Shown here piece after piece: positions 1-5,053 of a stretch of 5,053 nt of DNA (position 1 is its first letter; each line of letters starts with the position of its first letter). The position numbers and the translations under genes are program-made. Under the pieces are notes generated by a model, which worked only from the letters and a program-made list of their open reading frames with translations, ran no database searches and was not told the DNA's origin. Source of the stretch: Candidatus Zixiibacteriota bacterium (GTDB lineage Bacteria > Zixibacteria > MSB-5A5 > JAABVY01 > JAHJOQ01). The DNA is taken from the NCBI GenBank assembly GCA_024275215.1, contig JAJRZO010000184.1, positions 1 to 5,053 on the forward strand, in the 5' to 3' direction.

Positions 1-911
1 CCGAATACTCAGGTATTCCCAAAGATGTTGCTCCTGATGTTTTCCGGGTTCTCGACAAACTCGAAAAGCAGGGACGGGAGGCTGTGATTCTCGAACTCGG
101 ACCGGGGCGGGTTGATAAATCAGGCGACAAGATCAACGGCCTAGGATTGCCGGACAACCAGATTGCCTATGTTGAAAGATTCCTCGATTTGGCAAACCTG
201 ACCCCCGATGAACAGCTTCGTGAGGCATCCTTGTTGCTTGCCGGGATCAGCTCTGCCGAAGAAGGAATCGATGAGTTGAAGCAGATACAGGGCTTTCTCG
301 ATTCGATGGGTACCGATCCGGGTAAAGCGAAGGTTGACCTGACTGTCGTTCGCGGTCTTGGATATTACACCGGTCCTGTGTTCGAGACTTTTCTGCTCGA
401 TCTGCCGGAATTTGGCAGCGTTTTTTCAGGTGGACGATACGATCATTTGGTCTCACGTTTTTCCGGTCAGTCTATGGCAGGAACCGGATCATCGCTTGGA
501 ATAGACAGGTTTCTTGCTGCGTTACTGAAACTGAAAGCAATTGAGACAAGAAAAAGCTGCGCTGATGTCCTCGTGACAACGATGGATAAGAGTCGCATGA
601 GTGATTATTTTAAGATAGCGGATAGATTGCGGGAAGCCGGTTTCAAAGTCGATATTTTTCTTGGGAACAACAGGCGAGTTCCGAAGCAGTTGCAGTATGC
701 TGACAGACTTGATATACCGGCGGCTGTGATATGCGGCTCGGATGAATTCGACAAGGACGATGTGACGATCAAAGACCTTGTTGCCGGACGAGAGCAGTCG
801 AAAGATGTCAAAGACCGAGCTGAATGGCTTAAGGCTGAAGATATTCAGGTAACGATTTCATCCGATAAAATGATAGATCACATCCGTTCAATCCTGTCCC
901 GTAAGAAATAG
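1..911 (+). CDS. hisS: Histidyl-tRNA synthetase, C-terminal part (5' end outside window)
   Basis: This cytoplasmic class II aminoacyl-tRNA synthetase charges tRNA-His with histidine using ATP. The frame is open from the left edge (first full codon at 3-5, reading EYSGIPKDVAPDVFRVLDKL), so the GTG at 84 is an internal valine and not a start. About 302 codons are present. Since HisRS is usually a little over 400 residues, the N-terminal portion with motifs 1 and 2 is missing. Visible hallmarks are the histidine-binding motif RGLGYYTGPVFE at 351-386, the GGRYD motif at 429-443, and class II motif 3, GTGSSLGIDRF, at 480-512. An alpha/beta anticodon-binding domain follows from about 558 to 905 (starting ADVLVTT). 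The RGLGYYTGPVFE form, with G where E. coli-type enzymes have D, resembles alphaproteobacterial or eukaryote-like HisRS more than the E. coli type; this is from memory. A HisZ-like paralogue is unlikely because the histidine motifs and the anticodon domain are all present. The gene converges on the peptidase gene and ends 179 bases before that gene's stop. Confidence 0.95.
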   Translation, partial: EYSGIPKDVAPDVFRVLDKLEKQGREAVILELGPGRVDKSGDKINGLGLPDNQIAYVERFLDLANLTPDEQLREASLLLAGISSAEEGIDELKQIQGFLDSMGTDPGKAKVDLTVVRGLGYYTGPVFETFLLDLPEFGSVFSGGRYDHLVSRFSGQSMAGTGSSLGIDRFLAALLKLKAIETRKSCADVLVTTMDKSRMSDYFKIADRLREAGFKVDIFLGNNRRVPKQLQYADRLDIPAAVICGSDEFDKDDVTIKDLVAGREQSKDVKDRAEWLKAEDIQVTISSDKMIDHIRSILSRKK

Positions 912-977
912 CTGAATAAACCTGTTGCATCTATGTGAATCCCACCACCCGACCTGCCGAAATCCTAAGTTTATGTT

Positions 978-998
978 GTCACGCCTCAAGCATGTGAC
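978..998 (+). other. Small hairpin in the hisS trailer
   Basis: GTCAC at 978-982 pairs with GTGAC at 994-998 around an 11-base loop, with a possible GT/AC extension across a small internal loop (975-976 with 1001-1002). It lies inside a 123-base non-coding trailer (912-1034) between the hisS stop and the terminator stem. No reading frame of note and no tRNA are visible there. CACC at about 943-946 and GGTG at 1005-1008 could add a weak outer pairing. This may be chance, a 3' UTR structure or part of a small RNA; the sequence alone does not decide. Confidence 0.25.
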
Positions 999-1034
999 CT
1001 ACGGGGTGCTTTTAGACATTTGTAATGAGACGAG

Positions 1035-1072
1035 AATGCCGGACGAAATCAATCGCCCGGCATTTTTGTTTT
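1035..1072 (+). terminator. Rho-independent terminator of hisS
   Basis: AATGCCGG (1035-1042) pairs perfectly with CCGGCATT (1057-1064). Inside it, CGA (1044-1046) pairs with TCG (1053-1055) across one A-C mismatch, leaving a 6-base loop. The 3' arm runs directly into TTTTTGTTTT on the + strand, the expected U-tract. Read on the - strand, the stem is followed by CTCGTCTC with no U-tract, so it is a poor terminator for the convergent peptidase gene, although the hairpin may still slow or stabilise that transcript's end. Confidence 0.8.
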
Positions 1073-1090
1073 CATCTGGTTAACGAGTCA

Positions 1091-3370
1091 TCATTCGCAC
1101 GGAGCCGGGCCTCCGCCGAAGATGTAATTTATCAGGTAGACGACATCATCGATGTCAACGTTGTCTGAACAATCGACATCACCTTTTTCAATGGGATCGG
1201 GAGCAGGTCCGCCACCGAAGATGTAGTTAATCAGATAGACGACATCATCAATGTCGATATTCCCTGAATCATCGACATCACCGCGCGGAATGCTCTGTTC
1301 GACTACTCTCATTAGAAACCCGCGTTCGTCAGTATTCGGTGGATCGTCAGAGTCAGTACAGAGTAACTGAAAATAATAGTCGGCAACCCACGTAGGAGTA
1401 CCGGAGAGTTCGCCGGTTGAAGTGTTGAATGTCAGTCCGACAGGATACTGTCCCAGTGTCTTTTCCCATGAGTAATCCGGAACGCCGCCTATCGCTGAGA
1501 ATGTAAAGCTGTATGGTTGTCCTATCACAGCATCAGGGACCTGACTGACAGCAATGTGCATTGTCCACGGGACTTCGGTTACTGTCTTGAGTATTTTGTC
1601 ATCAGGATCGATCCAGAACGAGTCCGGAGGATTCGGCAGGTTGAAGTTTATGAGTTCGCCTTCCGAACCATCCCATATTGTGAAAGTAGTATCGTAACCA
1701 CCTGCGAAGGCCACTATATCAACATACATCGGGAAAATACCATCGGTGTTGTTCTGAGCGAGGTAGAAATGAACAAGATAATCGGCTGATTTGGCGCTTG
1801 CCTCATATTCGTACGAATACTCGTAATTCGGCTGATCTTCCTGATATACCCAAGCGTCAAAGAACCAGCTCATGTCTGAACCGAAGTACTGTGAACAGAT
1901 TGAATTCAGATCATCAGTATTGGCTGATTTTCCGGCAAACTGAGATGTGAGAAAATAATCCTGCATGGCGGGGAAGAACAGGCTGTCGCCCATCTGATTT
2001 CTCAGCATGTGTACCAGCCATGAACCCTTGTCATAAACGGTAGCGCCATCGAACATATCGTCTGTCTCGATATCCTCCACGTATGGAGTGCCTGCGTTTA
2101 TATGATGCTGACCCATCAGCCACGACTTGGCTGTCGGCCAGCCGTATGTGTACTCGAAGTAGAGGACTTCGCCATACGACGCAAATCCTTCGTTCAGCCA
2201 CATATGATTAAATGTTTTACAAGTGACATTGTCGCCCGACCATTGGTGCATCAGTTCATGGGCGATTACATACTCGCTGTTGAAGTACGGACTGATCGAT
2301 GTAGAAGTCTGATGCTCCATTGCTCCGCCCCAACCATAGTGCATGTGACCGTATTTTTCATCCCAGAATGGGTAGCGTCCGAAATAGTGGGATAATGCGT
2401 CGAGAGCCGGAATTGTATAGTTCACCATATAGTATGTTGAACTCCATGTGGCTGATGGCGGAGCGCTCGGATAGTAATTCTGCTCAACCGGCATGAACTG
2501 CCCGGGCTCATATTCCCAGTTTTGAACGGTCTGGTTGAAATCAGTCAGCACGAGAGCAATAAGGTATGTGCTGATCGGATGACTCTCTTTCCAGTATGTG
2601 GTCGTTGTTGCGCCGTTGTTTGTGACTGACTGGAGCAGACCGTTGGAAACGACGTCCATCGAATAGCCGCCATAAGTAGTCGGATGTGTGATGATTATGT
2701 CGGCTCCGTTATCAGCCTTGTCGAATGGAAAGTCTTTGCATGGCCACCAATTCCTTGCGCCGAAAGGTTCGCAGTTGGTGTAACATACTTTGCGGCTCCA
2801 GATTGTGTAAAACTCCATTCCATCAAGGTTGGAATAGACCGGCGAACCGTTATAATATATCCTGACAGTGAACTCGTCATCAGTATTGAATGTTTGGTCG
2901 AAATTGACAGTAAGGATGTCTGTGCTATGAGAATATGTCTTTGAAGATCCGTTTAATCGTGCGTCTGTCACATTCAGGGATGTTGTCAGTGTCAGATCAA
3001 CCGAAGACAACCCATCAACAAGACTTTTGCAGAGAATATCCACATATCCGTCAATTGTCTCCGATGCCATATCAATCGCGATGTCGATTTTATAATGGAG
3101 CACATCATACTTGTACATATTCGATGTCGGATAGGCAACGAGCAACGGATTCCGAGCGGCATTGTATTTTTCTGAGAGCGCGACGGATTTTTGCATGCAG
3201 GCATGACGCTCGACACGTTCATCCAGCATTTTCTGCATCTCCGCCTCAGTAGGTGGCGTCTTGTATATATGTCCGTCGATGTCACTCGGACCTATGTACA
3301 TTTCAAAACCAAAAATCTGGCCTCCCGCCAGTAACAGCATAGTGAGAGCAATTCCAATCAACTTCCGCAT
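1091..3370 (-). CDS. Secreted M1-family metallopeptidase (aminopeptidase N-like) with Ig-like and dockerin C-terminus
   Basis: A zinc metallopeptidase of 759 residues, probably an aminopeptidase acting outside the cytoplasm. Residues 1-21 form a signal peptide (RK, then a hydrophobic LIGIALTMLLLAGG stretch) with no lipobox. The N-terminal beta domain covers roughly 85-295 and includes the family-type ARNWWPCKDFPFDKA segment (205-219). The catalytic domain holds the exopeptidase motif GAMEH (349-353), zinc motif HELMH (371-375), third zinc ligand E394 in NEGFA exactly 18 residues after H375, and the probable proton-donor Y446 in VYDKGSWLVHML. A beta-rich segment follows (about 520-600), then a He_PIG/Ig-like module (about 605-690, with LTFNTSTGELSGTPT), then two dockerin repeats (697-724 and 730-757). 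The helical ERAP1-like C-terminal domain of long M1 enzymes is not apparent. ATG 3370 is supported by GGAGGT 7 bases upstream and by the signal peptide beginning there. The gene lies just downstream of the THEP1-like gene on the same strand. Substrate specificity cannot be read from the sequence. Confidence 0.93.
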   Translation of the reverse strand: MRKLIGIALTMLLLAGGQIFGFEMYIGPSDIDGHIYKTPPTEAEMQKMLDERVERHACMQKSVALSEKYNAARNPLLVAYPTSNMYKYDVLHYKIDIAIDMASETIDGYVDILCKSLVDGLSSVDLTLTTSLNVTDARLNGSSKTYSHSTDILTVNFDQTFNTDDEFTVRIYYNGSPVYSNLDGMEFYTIWSRKVCYTNCEPFGARNWWPCKDFPFDKADNGADIIITHPTTYGGYSMDVVSNGLLQSVTNNGATTTTYWKESHPISTYLIALVLTDFNQTVQNWEYEPGQFMPVEQNYYPSAPPSATWSSTYYMVNYTIPALDALSHYFGRYPFWDEKYGHMHYGWGGAMEHQTSTSISPYFNSEYVIAHELMHQWSGDNVTCKTFNHMWLNEGFASYGEVLYFEYTYGWPTAKSWLMGQHHINAGTPYVEDIETDDMFDGATVYDKGSWLVHMLRNQMGDSLFFPAMQDYFLTSQFAGKSANTDDLNSICSQYFGSDMSWFFDAWVYQEDQPNYEYSYEYEASAKSADYLVHFYLAQNNTDGIFPMYVDIVAFAGGYDTTFTIWDGSEGELINFNLPNPPDSFWIDPDDKILKTVTEVPWTMHIAVSQVPDAVIGQPYSFTFSAIGGVPDYSWEKTLGQYPVGLTFNTSTGELSGTPTWVADYYFQLLCTDSDDPPNTDERGFLMRVVEQSIPRGDVDDSGNIDIDDVVYLINYIFGGGPAPDPIEKGDVDCSDNVDIDDVVYLINYIFGGGPAPCE
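1100..1282 (-). repeat. Tandem type I dockerin repeats within the M1 peptidase gene
   Basis: Two 84-base units, 1199-1282 (first in the protein) and 1100-1183 (second), are separated by 15 bases, giving a 99-base period. By hand count they match at about 68 of 84 positions. Each encodes an EF-hand-like calcium loop and helix ending in DDVVYLINYIFGGGPAP. Predicted calcium ligands are D698, D700, S702, N704, D706 and D709 in the first, and D731, D733, S735, N737, D739 and D742 in the second. Known dockerins fold as such a pair and bind cohesin modules. Only the second unit carries cysteines (C734 in the loop, C758 at the end of the protein). Confidence 0.88.
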
Positions 3371-3377
3371 TACGTTT

Positions 3378-3383
3378 ACCTCC
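3378..3383 (-). promoter_or_regulatory. Ribosome binding site of the M1 peptidase gene
   Basis: On the - strand GGAGGT lies 7 bases upstream of the ATG at 3370. This is a near-ideal Shine-Dalgarno sequence and fixes the start. It sits in the 37-base gap after the THEP1-like gene's TAA, so the second gene of the pair has its own strong translation signal and need not rely on coupling. Confidence 0.85.
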
Positions 3384-3408
3384 GCTGCAGTGATTCTTCC
3401 GATAGTAT

Positions 3409-3951
3409 TTATGTCCTTACAACAAGTTTCTTCGACATTTGTTTTCTTATCACAGAATAAATGCTTTCTCGATTGTCAGGCTTCAGTTCGTAAATGATTG
3501 TGGCGCGATCCGATTTAAGACGGTCGCAGAAAGTATTGCGAGCTGACATAATTGTCGCAACCATGAATCTTTCTGAATTCCAGATTGATGTAACAGCGTC
3601 TCTGAACTTCGCTGAGTACAATTCCATTTTCCCTATTTCATCCACGAATACGATGTCTCCGTGACCCGCTATCAATTCTTTTTCAACAGCTATATCGATA
3701 CTCGATACATCGACCCCGTACTTTCCGACCTTACAGGGTGATACAAAATCAATGTGTGCAATCGTGCATTTCTCTCCCGACAAGCCGATAAGATCGAATC
3801 CGACTCGCCTGCCGTTTTCTCTGATTTCCTTCGTAACGAAACCGTATGCTGAAACGTTAGTGTGCGAAATGAGACGTTCAACAAGCGTGGTCTTCCCTGA
3901 CCCAGGCAATCCTGTTATCAGAATACGGCTTACACGCTCTTCGGTTTCCAT
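3409..3951 (-). CDS. THEP1-type P-loop nucleoside-triphosphatase (NTPCR/DUF265 family)
   Basis: A soluble cytoplasmic NTPase of 180 residues, close to the usual length for the family that includes Aquifex THEP1 and human NTPCR. These hydrolyse nucleoside triphosphates in vitro, and their cellular role is largely unknown. Visible features are Walker A GLPGSGKT (14-21), the family-typical GFVTKEIRENGRRVGFDL (37-54), KVGKYGVDVSSID (74-86) and an extended Walker B, VFVDEIGKMEL (101-111). The C-terminal part (136-180) is basic. ATG 3951 is the only plausible start: an in-frame TAG lies two codons upstream and no other methionine precedes the Walker A. The Shine-Dalgarno match is poor (AGAAG directly against the ATG), in contrast to the strong site of the next gene. 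It precedes the secreted M1 peptidase gene by 38 bases on the same strand, suggesting an operon, and starts divergently from the GAF-PP2C gene. A kinase is less likely given the diagnostic GKMEL and VGFDL motifs. Confidence 0.9.
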   Translation of the reverse strand: METEERVSRILITGLPGSGKTTLVERLISHTNVSAYGFVTKEIRENGRRVGFDLIGLSGEKCTIAHIDFVSPCKVGKYGVDVSSIDIAVEKELIAGHGDIVFVDEIGKMELYSAKFRDAVTSIWNSERFMVATIMSARNTFCDRLKSDRATIIYELKPDNRESIYSVIRKQMSKKLVVRT

Positions 3952-3969
3952 CTTCTATACATTCGTAAA

Positions 3970-3979
3970 GATTCGAATC
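3970..3979. repeat. Perfect 10-base palindrome in the THEP1 leader
   Basis: GATTCGAATC is self-complementary, and an extra ATTCG copy lies at 3961-3965, one helical turn (10 bases) away. It lies between the THEP1-like start and the promoter-like sequences, where an operator could sit. A palindrome this short can arise by chance and no known operator is recognised. Confidence 0.25.
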
Positions 3980-4018
3980 AGTGCAGAACACCCATCCGGA
4001 AAGTACTTAACACGTTGT

Positions 4019-4046
4019 AAGGTAATATAATAGACACTGATGTCAA
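4019..4046 (-). promoter_or_regulatory. Candidate sigma-70-type promoter for the THEP1-M1 operon
   Basis: On the - strand a perfect -35 TTGACA (4041-4046) is followed after 16 bases by TACCTT (4019-4024), a weak -10 that matches three consensus positions. The spacer contains TATTATATTA, so the true -10 may be displaced. The leader to the ATG at 3951 would be about 60 bases. The -35 is good and the -10 is not, hence low confidence. Confidence 0.35.
4026..4031 (+). promoter_or_regulatory. Candidate -10 element for the GAF-PP2C gene
   Basis: A perfect TATAAT lies about 100 bases upstream of the ATG at 4135. No good -35 exists at 16-18 bases (GTACTT at 4003-4008 is the 17-base option) and there is no extended -10 TG. 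A second, weaker -10-like TAAAAT lies at 4104-4109, also without a clear -35. The element overlaps the opposite-facing candidate promoter. Confidence 0.35.
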
Positions 4047-4084
4047 GGTGTTTTGGCAGTGGGGCAGTGCATAAACTTCAGGAT

Positions 4085-4100
4085 TCGGCCTAAGTGCCGA
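4085..4100 (+). other. Short hairpin upstream of the GAF-PP2C gene
   Basis: TCGGC (4085-4089) pairs with GCCGA (4096-4100) around a 6-base loop, followed by an A/T-rich run (TATTAAAATA). It would lie in the 5' leader if transcription starts near 4040. There is no proper U-tract, so it is not a clear terminator. It could be an operator half-site pair, a leader structure or chance. Confidence 0.25.
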
Positions 4101-4134
4101 TATTAAAATAGATTAAACAGTGGTGTGGTTCATT

Positions 4135-5053
4135 ATGAAAAGCGTTGATGATCTCAGTAAACGTATTGTCGATCTCGAGGATGAGCTTGAATACAGAGTA
4201 TTAGAGCTTGACGACATCACCAATATGGGCGTCATGTTGACATCGATGCTCAATATCGACGCGATTCTATCAGCTATGATGGAGATGTCGTTGCGCATCG
4301 TATCTGCTGAAGTCGGGTGTATTCTCCTTGCCGAAAATGATGAACTAGTCACGAAAACTTCGTGGGGGGTGGACGCCTCATTACTCACCAGGATCAAAAC
4401 AGAAGATGGCACTGACATAGCAGGTAAAGCATACCGTACGGGAGAGATCATTGTGATGAACAGTCTCATTCCGGGTACTGGTGTGGAGGCGGTTGTAAAC
4501 TCAATTATCTGTGTGCCTGTTTCATACAAGTCTGGTCCGGTTGGCGTACTCGTTGCAATTAACAAGACCGGGGATGGCGGTTTTACCGATGGAGACAGGA
4601 AGGCGCTTGAACGGCTTGTGAACTTTGCGGCAGTTGCGATTGAGAATGCAAGACTGATGCAGCAAATGCTCGACAAGCAGCGGCTTGAGCAGGAACTCTC
4701 CCTCGCAAGAGAAGTACAGAAGGCAATGTTGCCGAGCGCAGATATCAGCTACAAAGGCGTTCGGGTCGAGAATCTGTACATTCCAGCCGGTCAGGTTGGC
4801 GGAGACTACTTTGATTTAATACCGATTTCAGATACGGAGTTCATCGTAATTGTCGGTGATGTGTCAAATAAAGGCGTACCGGCTGCTTTGATGATGACTG
4901 CCGTCAGATCGGCTATCAGGGCGATAGCGACAGAGGGAAAAGATGTCGGCGGAATAGTCACGCGTATCAACGATGTCCTTTCTCTGGATGTTATGAAACG
5001 CCCGGATGTTTTCATATCTCTCGTATTTGCACGTTTCGATCTTGATAATTGTA
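4135..5053 (+). CDS. GAF-domain PP2C/SpoIIE-type serine phosphatase, N-terminal part (3' end outside window)
   Basis: A signalling protein: a GAF sensor domain joined to an RsbU/SpoIIE-like metal-dependent phosphatase, a class that usually dephosphorylates anti-sigma-factor antagonists. The frame is open from ATG 4135 through the right edge, giving 306 codons. Residues 1-27 are charged and heptad-like (LSKRIVDLEDELEYRVLEL), probably a coiled coil. Residues 28-178 form the GAF domain, including IVSAEVGCILLAEN, GTDIAGKAYRTGE and SIICVPVSYKSGPVGVLVAINK, ending in FAAVAIENARL. A linker helix (179-191) leads into the phosphatase hallmarks AREVQKAMLP (191-200), VGGDYFDL (221-228; likely metal ligands D224 and D227) and VGDVSNKGVPAALMM (240-254; metal-binding D242). 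The C-terminal phosphatase motifs lie outside the window. No signal peptide or membrane segment is seen, so it is probably cytoplasmic. The start is uncertain: there is no good Shine-Dalgarno sequence, GTG at 4120 or 4123 is possible, and TAA at 4114 bounds the frame. The target and ligand are unknown. Confidence 0.92.
   Translation, partial: MKSVDDLSKRIVDLEDELEYRVLELDDITNMGVMLTSMLNIDAILSAMMEMSLRIVSAEVGCILLAENDELVTKTSWGVDASLLTRIKTEDGTDIAGKAYRTGEIIVMNSLIPGTGVEAVVNSIICVPVSYKSGPVGVLVAINKTGDGGFTDGDRKALERLVNFAAVAIENARLMQQMLDKQRLEQELSLAREVQKAMLPSADISYKGVRVENLYIPAGQVGGDYFDLIPISDTEFIVIVGDVSNKGVPAALMMTAVRSAIRAIATEGKDVGGIVTRINDVLSLDVMKRPDVFISLVFARFDLDNC

Noticed and set aside
84..911. GTG at 84 as the start of a short HisRS-like protein
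   Set aside because: The frame continues open to the left edge and upstream residues (FRVLDKLEKQGREAV) match HisRS, so the GTG is an internal valine.
1035..1072. Bidirectional terminator also serving the peptidase gene
   Set aside because: On the - strand the stem is followed by CTCGTCTC with no U-tract, so only the + strand direction is supported.
1100..1282. The 99-base-period repeat as a mobile or CRISPR-like element
   Set aside because: The repeat is coding, in frame, and explained by two dockerin units; there are only two copies and no spacer pattern.
2935..3285. Open frames of about 100 residues on both strands across the peptidase N-terminal region
   Set aside because: They overlap well-supported M1 coding sequence in other frames and have no domain, composition or start-site support.
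4101..4116. A/T-rich run as a terminator after the 4085-4100 hairpin
   Set aside because: The run is mostly A and mixed A/T on the + strand rather than a U-tract, and no gene on that strand ends upstream of it.
4113..4676. A 187-residue open frame on the - strand
   Set aside because: It lies antisense to the GAF domain, is low-complexity and serine-rich with no recognisable domain, and the opposite + strand frame encodes clear GAF and PP2C motifs.

Overview
The window most likely comes from an uncultured or little-studied Gram-negative bacterium of the FCB/Zixibacteria type. The main clue is a secreted M1-family metallopeptidase that ends in two type I dockerin repeats of the form GDVD...DDVVYLINYIFGGGPAP. 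From memory, that style of dockerin tail is common in Candidatus Zixibacteria and related candidate phyla. This placement is an inference. Base composition is moderate and looks even across the genes, and I see no insertion sequence, integrase, tRNA, rRNA or CRISPR array.

Layout, left to right. (1) Positions 1-911, + strand: the 3' two thirds or so of a histidyl-tRNA synthetase gene (hisS), whose reading frame is open from the left edge. (2) Positions 912-1090: a 179-base gap between convergent genes. It holds a long hisS trailer with one small hairpin, then a good rho-independent terminator at 1035-1072. (3) Positions 1091-3370, - strand: a complete 759-residue exported M1 metallopeptidase with an Ig-like (He_PIG-type) module and a dockerin tail. 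(4) Positions 3409-3951, - strand: a complete 180-residue THEP1-type nucleoside-triphosphatase, 37-38 bases upstream of the peptidase and probably co-transcribed with it. (5) Positions 3952-4134: a 183-base divergent intergenic region with overlapping promoter-like sequences facing both ways. (6) Positions 4135-5053, + strand: the first 306 codons of a GAF-domain plus PP2C/SpoIIE-type serine phosphatase that runs off the right edge.

The genes do not form one pathway. HisRS is translation housekeeping. The THEP1-M1 pair looks like a two-gene operon joining a cytoplasmic P-loop NTPase to a secreted, calcium-dependent dockerin-bearing peptidase. The GAF-PP2C protein is a signalling regulator that starts divergently from that operon. 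I find no convincing new system. The points most worth following up are the dockerin-tagged peptidase with cysteines confined to its second dockerin repeat, the odd THEP1-M1 pairing, the overlapping divergent promoters, and the structured hisS trailer.
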